Shown here in pieces: positions 35,190-45,049 of a DNA stretch of 64,000 nt. Below the pieces are notes generated by a model. That model made no database searches and was not told where the DNA came from. It was given only the letters and a program-made list of their open reading frames with translations. The stretch spans positions 248,844 to 312,843 of the forward strand of contig WELA01006598.1 in assembly GCA_009602735.1 (NCBI GenBank). Reading direction: 5' to 3'. The position numbers and the translations under genes are program-made. Source of the stretch: Mesotaenium endlicherianum (taxonomy: Eukaryota > Streptophyta > Zygnematophyceae > Zygnematales > Mesotaeniaceae). Positions within the stretch are counted from its first letter, which is position 1, and each line of letters begins with the position of its first letter.

Positions 35190-36150
35190 CCTGCGTCTCT
35201 AATAGGATCCATGTCAAGACGTTGGCATCGATAGCCTGGCCAAGGAGACGCACGCAGTTGACCTCAGTGATGGCGTCCACCAGTGTGAGGTGCGGAGGAA
35301 AGCCCATCGCACGCTCCATCTCCACGGCACGGGACCGCTGGAACATGCCAATCTCGAGGGCAATGATCATGCCGCGCTGGTCCCCCACGTAGGTTGTGCT
35401 GTCGTAGCGACTCACGAATGTAGGAAGCGCCCTTGTGACGTTGTGGAGGACCTCACACTGGGCCTGAGAAGGATGCGGAAGGGCGACCACTTGCTGGGCT
35501 AGGCGCGCGACGTCAAGGATGGAGTCAACGTTGCGCGTGTGGCGTGGATGTGCGGTTGCCAATGCCTCTAGCATGCCTGGCATGGCCAGGTTGGTGAAGT
35601 AAGCACGTACGCGGTGCGCGAAGGAGCCAATCTGGGCAGCGTCAATGACAGCCTCACGTCCAACGTAGCTGCTGCAGAGGGCAAAGTCAACGCTAACGTT
35701 GGGCCGAGAATCGTGGCGTACAGACACGTTCTTTAACACCCAGGCGAGCGTGTGAGGCGACTGGCGGTCCTCAACCATGTTGAGGACGCGAAGCAGATGC
35801 CAGAACAAGGCCGTACGGGGGTCCGCGAGCGCGTCTCCTCATCCCGCAATGGAGAAGCCCTGGCACTTCCAGCCAGCGATGATGAGGTCGATGGGCCCCG
35901 AGCGTGTGATGTGCTCAGTGGTGATGTCACGAATGTCCATGGGCCAGTCAATCTAGGCGCGGTAGAAGGCGTGCTCAAGGAAAAGTTCCGGGAAACGCTC
36001 GTGGCACAAGGCCATCTGCTTGCGGGCCACCTGTTGCGCCTTGCCATCAGGGTCCACATAGACGTACCGACGTACTGGGATGCCACCCTGAAGGGTGGCC
36101 AGCAGCCGTGTTGGAATGCCGGCAAAGAGCTTGACATGGACAATGCCGTC
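35190..36150 (-). pseudogene. DNMT3-like cytosine-5 DNA methyltransferase domain, copy 1
   Basis: Motifs run in the usual I-to-X order on the minus strand. Motif I is FAGI followed by RRYVYVDPDGKAQQVA (about 36080-36140). The motif IV region has Cys-Gln after DLIIAGW (about 35850-35900). A motif VI-like WVLKNVSV is near 35720-35745. Motif VIII is VIDAAQIGSFAHRVRAYF (about 35600-35660). SRYDS is near 35400, and EMERAMGFPPH near 35300-35335. The FDGIATGLL, PVMIDAKEVSAAHRARYF and EMERVFGFPVH segments of animal and moss DNMT3 are the closest I know. The order excludes the rearranged DRM type. The reaction would be transfer of methyl from S-adenosylmethionine to cytosine C5. The domain lies in the pol reading direction between protease and reverse transcriptase. 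Activity of this fossil is not implied. Confidence 0.85.
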
Positions 36151-36546
36151 GGGACGCTCGTCGAGCTGGGCGGTGTAGATAGGCGTAGGAAGAGGGCGAC
36201 AACCCATGGCGGGATTGCCTGCCTGCGCTGGTGGAGGGTAGGAGCGCAAAAGACTGTGTTGATGGGGCGCCATGCGGAGGGCCGCCACTGAGCGCTCGGC
36301 GTAGTGGCGAGTAAGCCGAGGAATGCGCTCGAGCAGCGGCTGCGGGCGAGCAGTGCGAGCATGCGTCTGGTAAGTGCGCCAGTGCGCGCGTGCGTCCTGC
36401 AACGCCTCCTTGGGCACTGGCCGAGCCATAGCCTGCGTGTCGCGCACACACTGCAGCTGCCACCGATGTCTCGCCCTGTGGTTGGCGTGGTGTGAAGCGG
36501 CGTGGGCCAGCTGCTCTGTGGCTGTGCGCTGGTGCAGCTGGGGACG

Positions 36547-38889
36547 CTAATCGAAGTACGAATGCTGACGCTCGCAAAGATCCGCTTGGATGGGCACTGT
36601 GCAGACGGAGCGCTCGCCCCAATGGGCCACCTGTCGAGAACGGACGAGCTGACGTGGAGCGAGCTGGACTCGCAATCGCAGCGGAGAAAGAGATGCGAGG
36701 CGGACGCGCTCCCGCTGGCGGTGCTGCATGATCTTGGCGTGTATGGCGGTAGTATAGGGATGGCGGTCGCGGGGCCTGACAGTGGTACGGGCCACCTTAT
36801 GAGGAGGTGACCCAGACGGTCCGTCGCAGGCTATGTGGCTGCGCGGGACGACGGCAGGCCAGCCGGGCGGCGTCGGGTACAATGCGTGAGCTAAAGTGGT
36901 GGAGGAAGATTGTGCGTCATCATCTCTGGTGCGGATATCACGCGGGCCGTCGTAAGGGGGTGTGACTGAGCGTGGGCGCGTCTTGCGTAATGGAGTGATC
37001 TCCCTCTCCTCGCAATGTGGAGTAACCTCCCGTGCGCTCCTGTGCGTGTCGCGCAGAGGCGTGACCTTGCGGGCATCCCTGGCCTGCTCGCGGAGAGGGG
37101 TGAGCGCTCGTGCGCGCCGGTCTGGCGGCATAGTGCCGCGCGCAAGGCGCAGAGCCGGACCAGCGTAGGGGAAAGGACCTGTACGCCGAGGGCCGAGGAT
37201 GCTGCTCCCGGGTCCTGGCTGCCGAGCATGTACGGCTCGCAGGTCAGCAAGACGAAAAGGTGCCGTGGAGGAGGCGCAGGCTGAGGCGCGAGCCGCCCGG
37301 CCGGTGCCCAGGCTGTTGCCAGCAAACAAGTGCGTGATGTCACGGCACTCGTTGCTGGTCAAACAGTTGTGCTGTATCGGCCGACTGGGCCCGCCAACAC
37401 ATCGATGGGCTCGACTAGGATTGGCCGTAGTCTCGTGCGAGAGATTGCTGAAGCCGGGAGGCCTTGTTGGCTGGCGTTGGACGCGGGCTGTAGGCGTGGG
37501 CGGCGGTGGCTCCTCTAAAGGTTGGGCTGCGAGCTCCTCTGCGGCCTTTTGGGACCACTTGTGCCACTTCTCCTCCTCAACGCTCTCCAATGACGCGTCA
37601 TCGGACTTGCCTGGGTACACCGCCTGCCTCATAGCCTCATCCTCAGATGTGGTAGTGCGCGGCGAGGAGTTACCCGTCCTGTGTGATGGTGCAGGTGAGG
37701 GCAACTGAGAGGCCATGCGGTATTGCATGGCGACTCCCACAGGAACGTCATGTCGTACGCAAATGTTCGATCTTGTTGAGGGTCCACTTGCCGCTAGAGG
37801 CGATGGCCTGGAGGCGACTGTAGCGGCTGTCGCTGTGTTGTGGGCGAGTGCTGCAGAAGTATTGGCAGCCGTGGCAATGGTGTGTGCCTCAACGGCATCC
37901 GCCGCCATCTGGCGCATCATGGCGTTATGTGCGGCGTAGATCCGCACCGTTTCCCTGGCCTGTGCGGCTAAAACGTCAGCCTGCTCCTTGGGCGTGAGGT
38001 GGAGCTCTGCGCTAGACAGTTTGGGGTCCTCATCCTGCGTCTCAAGCAGGTCGGCGCCTACGGTGACCTCATCCTCCTCAGGCGCCCCCTTATCGGTCTG
38101 AACCACGGGCCGACCATCGTCCAGCGCCATGAAGCCGTAGAGAGCGGACTCAGCTGAGCAACAATCCACAATGTCAAGCGGTACAGATGCAGTGCGGGTC
38201 CCCCCTGACTGCCAGTCAAGTCGGTAGAAGACCCGCTCCACCCAGTTATCCACTACGGCGCCGAGAGGAAAGAGAACGTCCTGGCCAAGGAGCACGTTGA
38301 AGGTCTCAGAGCAAGTGACCAACGCGTGCCTGTGGATGGTCGTCTCATCCGGAGTGCCGGGCCAAAAGGTGGAGCGAAGGGCCAGCCGTGTGCCGGTGAC
38401 GGTCTCGGACGTGCCGGCCGCGGTATTGATCCGCGTCGACGAATCCTCTAGGTCGGCTGTCGAGAGGTCCAGCTGGCGGAAGTAGCGCAGGCTGTTGAGG
38501 ACTGGCTTGGCGCCAGTGTCGAACATGATGCGCTGCGGGGCCTGCGTGTTGACCAGCACAATGCCTTGCAAATTATCCAAAAACGCAACGTTAGGCGTGC
38601 TGATCATCCTGCGTTCATGCGCAGATCGCGCGGGTGCGGAGAGCACCGCGGCTACTGCGTTTGACGCTGGCTTGCCGTCAGAGGTGCGTTGGCTGGCCTT
38701 GCGTGACTGAAGCAGTAGCTGAGTTGCCTGTCGTGTGGCCTTCATCAACATGCCGAGCTCCGCGAAGGAGACGGCTGGCATCCGATGTAGCGCCAACGAG
38801 ATGACTTTGGCGCTGAGCTGCACTGTAGTCATCGGCAAGGCAAGTGCGCGTGGTGCAAGGGCAACTGGCTCTGCTGACGTTTCCAACAC
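36547..38889 (-). pseudogene. Protease and basic linker of copy 1
   Basis: A 780-residue open stretch. The first half holds a retropepsin-like protease with IMFDTGA (about residues 119-125) and, about 80 residues on, NVLLGQDVLFP. A long disordered linker follows. It is Ser/Arg/Pro-rich with recurring TPLR and SVTPP units (about residues 590-670). Copy 2 has comparable SLTPPP units, so the linker type is conserved while its sequence drifts. Such tails often bind nucleic acid; the role here is unknown. Confidence 0.75.
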
Positions 38890-38899
38890 GCGGAAGGAG

Positions 38900-40440
38900 C
38901 AAAGCAGGCGCGGCGCCTCCTCTGTGCGGCAGCCCTAGTATGGTCCGCTGCGCTTCTGCGCCATCGTCGAACGTCCGGCTGCCGCCACCAGTGTGCGCTC
39001 GCATCCTGCGATGCCCGCTGTCGTGCGGCTGCCCAAAGGCCGTGTGTGCGCAGCAGGCCAGAACAAAGTCCGGAGCTGCTGTGAGCGCCGGAGTGACAGC
39101 CGCTGGCGCAGATGTTGGCGTAGGCGTAGTGGCCGCTGGCGCCGCTGCTGAAGCTGGCGCAGCTGGCACTGGCGCAGTTGCGTGCGCCGGCATGACGGCG
39201 AATGCCTCGGCTAGCGCAACTACCAGCGCGGGTGTCACGGATGCTGGCACGGCTGCCAGTGTCGGAGCAGCTGCTGGTACGTACGCAGCGGCTGCTGGCA
39301 TGGCTGCCGACGCTGGCGTGTGGGCGGATGCCGGCGCACCCTCAGACGCAGGCGCAAGCGCTGCTGGCGCAGGCACGTGCGCATCAGCTAAAAACTCAGC
39401 GGCCATGAGTGGCGCAGCTACAGGAACAGCTGCAGCTGCTGGCGCGGGTGCTGGCACGCTTGGCGCTGGTGTGCCTAGCGCTGGCAAGCCCAGCGCTGAT
39501 GCGGCAGGTGTCTTGTGGACTGGCGCTCCTGTTGCTGGCGCCGCAGGGGTAGCGGGAGCTAGTGCAACCGCTCCTGAGCATGCGTGCGCAGCTGCCGGTG
39601 CAGGTGCCAGACCTGCTGGCGCAGCTGTCAGAGCTGGCGCCGCCTCGGCGATCAGAAGGCCGCCAAGTTGCAGTGGCCCACCTGGCGCTGGCGCCGTGNC
39701 TTGGCGCGCTGACATGCCTGGCGCTAGCGCACCCAGCGCAGGCGCAGCAGGTGTCTCGTGGGCTGGCGCTCCTGTCGCTGGCGTCGCAGAGAAAGCGGGA
39801 GTTACTGCGGCCGCTCCTAAGCATGCCTGCGCAGCTGCCGGCGCAGGTGCCAGACCTTCTGGCTCAGCTGTCAGAGCTGACGCGGCCTCGGCAATCGGAA
39901 GGCCGCCAAGTGGCGCTGGCCCACTTGGCATTGGCGCTGTGAGTAGCGCTGGCTCTTGTTCTTCTACAGCTGGCGCCTCGGTGTACGCTGGCGCCTCCGT
40001 AGGATCGGCTGCGGATGCCAGCGCGGCTTCGGGCGCAGGCGCTTTGGCTGATGGCGCAAACGCCGGGGCTGGCGCAGTCTTGGCTACTGGCAGGCTCCCA
40101 GGTGGCGCTAGCTCACCTAGCGCTGGGGCGGCGAGTAGCGCTGGCGCTGGCACACCAGCCGCCGAAGCCTCGGAGGGCGCTGGCGCAACTGCAAGAGCCG
40201 TTGCGGGTGCCAGTGCGGCTTCTAACGCAGGTGCTACGGCTACAGGCGCAGCTGTCAGGGCTGGCGCAGGTGCGGCTGCTGGGAGGCTGCCAAGTGGCGC
40301 CTCCCAAATGCTCTTGGGGTTGCGGGGACGCGTGGTCGGACCGACATCAAGGTTGGTATCGGCTGCCTCGGGCGTCGCTCGTGACGCCCTTCCCCCGGCA
40401 CGTGCGTTCGTCGAAGCCCCCGTAGGGCAAATTGCGTCGG
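38900..40440 (-). repeat. Ala/Pro-rich repetitive segment of copy 1
   Basis: GC-rich sequence built on gctggcgc-like units, including two imperfect ~190-bp blocks (39510-39698 and 39753-39940) with an N at 39699. On the element's strand it encodes Ala/Pro-rich low-complexity protein of ~490 residues. The opposite strand is also open for 544 codons (Ala/Gly-rich), a by-product of the codon pattern. It lies between the Gag and protease parts and has no counterpart in copy 2 within the window. Confidence 0.65.
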
Positions 40441-40970
40441 CGCGGGGGTTTTGTATGCAACCAGGGTCTAAGCCCTAGCTTTGCACAGCCGTGAGCGTGC
40501 CATCGGCGCTTCGCCCGGTGATCTGGCCGAACAGCATAGTCAGGGATGCCTCCCCTTCACTTGGAATGGCGGTCGCGGCCGCCGGATCTGCGCTGGCCGA
40601 GTTGGGCTGCATGCGCACGCCACGTGGAAGGACGTGTGCGCTGCTGGCGTGCGCAGTTGCTGCTGTGGCTGTTGAGCTATGATCCCGTAGCTGGCTGCAC
40701 GGCAAGCCTCGCGCTGCCGTGTGCGGCGTGAGCGGGAGCGTGAGAGTGCGGGTGCGCACGTGGCGACCGACGGGAGCGGCCTGGCTTGTCGCACACGCGG
40801 CAAGTGTTGGCGCCTGGTGGACCCTACTGCTTGCAGCAGCCAGCAAGGGACGCTGCAGCCGTGCTACTCAGCTGGCGAGCGCGCCCCGTCGCGTCAGTTG
40901 TTGCTGCGCAGACTGCCGACAGCAATGCTGGCGTCTGCAGGGTGGCGCAGGCCAGAGGGACCGCTGGAGA

Positions 40971-42556
40971 CTACGGCTGTTCTGGCGTGTGCGCCGATTC
41001 GTCAAGGGGCGCGTCGAGAGCTGCAACGTCCGTGGCGCGGGGTGGCGAGGCCGCGTGAGCTTGTAGCTTGCCATTTGGAAGCCTGACGGGACGGGTGGAG
41101 CGGCTGCTGACGGATGTCAGCGCAACGTGCGCAGGTCTAGCAGAAGCGTTTGCGCAGACGTCTGCGGCACAGGTCGTCGTAGCTCTGTCGAGGGGCGGGC
41201 GCGTGCGCGACTGCAGCGCTACTGTAGCGCCTGGTGCCAATCTCTGGGGCTGCCACGTGTCGACGTTGTGAATGTGCGCAGGAGCTGCGCAGACGCCAGC
41301 TGTCGGAGCTGTAGCTTCTGATGGCAGAACGCGTGCGAAGAGGGCTCCGCACGCGTCGTAACTGTCGGCGGCGACAAGACCACGCAGTCTGGCGATCTCC
41401 GCGTTGGCCTCCACGAGGGCATCACTGAGGTCATCAAAGCTGTAGTAATTGGCTTCGGGGGTCAGTGCGGCGTCCATCGTAGTCGTGGCTGCCTTCATTG
41501 AGGGGCGTCCAGCCATGCAAGGGTTATGCATGCCCCGATGTCCTGCTGCAGGCGCCTGGCCGTCGCAAGCGCGTCCGCTCTCAACGTCGCGCTTCTTTTG
41601 CAGACATACAATCTGCAGGTGGCCAGCCTTGCCACAATAGGTATAGTTGCCGAGCTTGCCATTCTGCGCAATAGTGCGGTTCTGGCGAGAGTGGCCCGTC
41701 TTCTCGCAAGACCAATAGGGGTCGCTCGTCGTGGTGGCCATGGAAATGCGGCCACGCGGAGCCCCGCGCTGCTGGGTCTGCTGGGGCAGCTGAGAGCGCT
41801 AAGGTTGCTGCTGTTGCTGGGGCTGGCGAGCCGGAGCTGGACGCATTGTCGTGGATGGGAGCACCGAAGCCTCCTGGCGTATGCCGGTGGATGCAAGGCC
41901 CACACGGTTGCTGATATTGCTCCGTGCGGCGGCCAGGCTTTGCTTCTCGACGGAGAGGTAGGCCTCCTCCATTGATTACTCAGAGCCAAGACGGTCAATG
42001 AGGGGAGCGATGGCTCTCTCCCTCAGTCGTGGCTCTACGGCGCGCAAGAAGATCTCCGCTGCCTTGCGGTTGGTGACGGTGCCCACGTCTCGGGGTAGGT
42101 GCGTCAACCGCCGGTACATCATGCGAATAGTCTCGTTCTTGCGACGGAAGAAGTGATGCAGCTCGACACCTTCTCTTCAGTGGTAGTTTAGAACTCCGTC
42201 TTGAGGATGTCCCAGAAGGCATGCACTGGGTCAGCTAGCAGGGTCGCCACTGGTGGGTCCCCCACAAGCTCAGTACGTGCCCAAAGCTCGGCTTCCTTCT
42301 CGCGGAAGGTGTCGAGGGCCTCGTGCAAGAGGTAGCGCATAAGCGTGTCAAAGACGTCGCGTTTCGTCAGCGTGGGCGTCTTGAGCTTTGCTGCCGCGAA
42401 GTCAGCTTGAAACTCTGAGATGGTATCTTCCAGGTCACGGATGACCGACCTACCGCTGAAGCGGTAGGCGGACCTGTTGGACTTGACCTCTTGGTCGCTT
42501 GCCATAGGATACCAGGAATCGTAGTGAGCCCACTGGGAAGGTGGCTCAGAAGCCAC
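40971..42556 (-). pseudogene. Gag and nucleocapsid region of copy 1
   Basis: The minus strand starts with MASEPPSQW and a Retrotrans_gag-like helical segment (about 42556-42190, with PVHAFWDILKTEF). A zinc-knuckle-like part follows (about 41720-41600, CEKTGHSRQN and YCGKAGHLQIVC), then an Ala/Thr/Arg-rich tail. Recognition is by position and knuckles; capsid similarity is weak by eye. Broken. Confidence 0.65.
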
Positions 42557-42745
42557 GGCCGTGCACTGGAGCGCGGGTCGCTCCTCTTCAGAGGGTGCAG
42601 TGATAGTGCTGAGATCTGAGTCTGAGTCTTCTCCACTGGTTCCTTTGTAGTATGGCTAATAAGCAAGCCCACTACAGGTAGGCATACGCTGAAGATTCTA
42701 ATTGCTTGCGGGCAAAAGAGAGATCTTTTTAGAAGTAAAGGGTGT

Positions 42746-43868
42746 GTAGTCTCCAGAGTGAGCACCTCAAGTCTGTAATCTGGTAGGAAAACAACTAATG
42801 AAGCCTGGCCCAAAAGATCACTGGAAGCACATCACGATCTTCAAGAGTAGTCCTATGGCAGGGTTTAAGCTGTGACTTTGCTCACCACTTGTGAAGTTCT
42901 TCAAGTGACTGGAAGCCAGGAGGGCTTGCTCTTCACAAAAGAGAGACTAAGTGATCCTGAAAACACAAGAGTCAAAGTTGTAAGCTTTACTGATAACTCT
43001 GTGACTTACAACTGGCATAATGGGACTTCTAAGAAGATGTTCCTCTAGGGGCATCTCTAGTACTTATACTTTTGGGAACCCGGCGTCGTATGCGGCGGAT
43101 CCAATGCATGTAGTCACTCTAGGAGGCTCTCCTATGTCCACTAATGTGTACAAGGCATGTACTAGCACTTTTATAGGCTAAGCATAACTCAAACCAATCA
43201 AAGCAAAGCACGTAGAATATGCTATGTATCTCTCATTAGTGGAGCTTACCTTGGGTGATTCTACCTTGATAGCGCCTCAAAAGTGAATTTGGAACTTGAG
43301 GAAGCTTCCTCTAGGAGTAGGTGATGCAGTCACCAAGTTATAGCCTCAATGATGCACTTATACTATGGAACTGCAAGACTTATGTAGTCTAAGGGGCTCG
43401 CAAATTTGTGCGTACAAAGCTAGGGGTCCTTGGGGCCACGAATAGCCAACAATGTCACCTTTGGGTACATTGAGTCACAAGTTGGCCATTTGGTGTGATT
43501 CCGCTAGGGGCCAAAAGGGGTGCAGACTAGATCGCACCTATCTCGCTCGATACTTAACCAAATGACGCGAAACGGGTGCCATTTGGAAGATGCTTCAACG
43601 CGCTACAATTTGGTGAGTTGGAAATCTACAAATGGTCAACATATGGATGCGTAAGGTCAATGAAAGTCGGTCTTCCTAGGTTGATGGTTCACAGAAGTGG
43701 AGCTCTATTTTGTACGTCAACCTCGACTCAATAACTAATGCCATTGATGTCATGCATTATGGGGTCGGACGCGTCTAATCTATATAAGTGGGCAAGCAAG
43801 ACTTGCTATGGCGAAAGTAAAAATGTATACGACTTTATGGTCAAAAAGAAGGTCAGCTGTCAAATGTT
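42746..43868 (-). repeat. 5' LTR of copy 1 (mosaic)
   Basis: About 94-95% identical by eye to 30535-31667 across most of its length. The ~130-190 bp at its right edge (about 43735-43868) instead match the LTR of copy 2 (44870-45016), including ctaatctatataag and gcattatggggtcgga. Confidence 0.8.
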
Positions 43869-43875
43869 TTAATCA

Positions 43876-45016
43876 AGGAGTGTGTACTGTCTAGAGTGAG
43901 CACCTCAAGACTGTATTCTGGTAGGAAAACAACTAATGAAGTCTCGCCCAAAAGATCATTGGAAGCACATCATAATCTTCAAGAGTAGTCCTATGGCAGG
44001 GTTAAGCTGTGACTCTGCTCACCACTCGTGAAGTTCTTCTAGTAACTAGAAGCCAAGAGGGCTTGCTCTTCACAAGAGAGACTCAGTGGTCTCGGAAACA
44101 CAAGAGATAAAAGTGTAAGCTTTACTGATAACTTTGTGACTTACAACTGGCATATTTGACTTCTATAAAGATGTCCTGCTAAGAGCATCTACTGCTATAT
44201 ACTCCATGCAAAACCGGCGCTGAAGGCGGCGGATTCAATGGCACACAGTCATTCTAGGAGGCTCTTCTAGGTCCACAAAAGTGGAGGTAAGGCACGTAAT
44301 AGCTCTCTTATTGGTTAAGCACAACACACACCAATCAAATATAGTGCAAGTAAGCGGATGCATGGCTCTCATTGGCGGAGCTTACCTCGAGTTTGCTACC
44401 TAGATAATGCCTCAAAAGTAGATCTGAAACGTGAGGAAGCTTCCTCTAAGAATGAGTGATGCAGTCACCAAGTTATAGTTCAAATCGTGCTCATATACTA
44501 TGCTAATGCATGCTAAGTGTACTTTATCAAGCTCGCGGATTTGTGTGCTAATGGCTAGAGGTCCTTGGAGTCGCGAAGAGCCAACAATGTGACCTTTGGG
44601 CACATTGGGTCACAAAGTGGCCTTTGGTGAAATTTGCTTGGGGCCGGTAGGTGGCGCAGACTAGATCGTGAATATCTCGCTCGACACTTGACCAAATGGC
44701 GCGCAATCGATGCCGTTCGAAAGGTGACGAGGCGCTCTACACTTTAGCAATTTGGAATGCTAGCAAAGGTCAACATATGAATGCGTGAAGCAAGGTCAAA
44801 GTTGGCCTTCCTAGCTTGATGGTTGACGCACGTGTGTCTCAGCAGGGGCGACGGTCCCGACCTAATGAGTCATGACAGCTGTCGTGCATTATGGGGTCGG
44901 ATGCGTCTAATCTATATAAGCAACACACAAGTGGGCTAGCAAGACTTGCTAGGGCGAAAGCAAAAATGCGTACGACTTTATGGCCAAAAAGAAGGTCAGC
45001 TGTCAAATGTTTTAAT
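43876..45016 (-). repeat. 3' LTR of copy 2
   Basis: About 1.14 kb. The left edge is tgtgtactgtctagagtgag; the right edge reaches a C-run (G-run on the minus strand) at 45017. A TATATAAG box near 44916-44923 (minus-strand reading CTTATATA) could mark a U3 promoter. Confidence 0.8.
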
Positions 45017-45049
45017 CCCCCCCCCAGCTCTCAGCCTCTAGCTGATGAG

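Larger units (their letters stand above)
30535..43868 (-). mobile_element. Ty3/Gypsy element with DNMT3-like methyltransferase and PHD finger, copy 1
   Basis: About 13.3 kb, minus strand, with both LTRs. Minus-strand order: 5' LTR, Gag region with zinc knuckle, Ala/Pro-rich segment, protease, basic linker, DNMT3-like cytosine methyltransferase, reverse transcriptase, RNase H, integrase, PHD finger, polypurine tract, 3' LTR. It is nearly twice the usual Ty3 length, the excess being the methyltransferase and the disordered segments. The internal region is visibly GC- and CpG-rich, unlike its LTRs. It is broken, about half a dozen or more lesions, yet several domains remain long and open. LTR bodies differ by about 5-6%, so it looks older than the chromovirus at 4604. 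Confidence 0.85.

Noticed and set aside
34909-36447. A host DNA methyltransferase gene
   Set aside because: It is flanked on the same strand by protease and reverse transcriptase of one element, and copy 2 has the same arrangement. It belongs to the retrotransposon family.
38844-40478. 544-codon open frame on the plus strand, Ala/Gly-rich
   Set aside because: It is the complement of an Ala/Pro-rich repeat that lies in frame with the surrounding minus-strand element. Both strands are open because of the repeated gctggcgc pattern.
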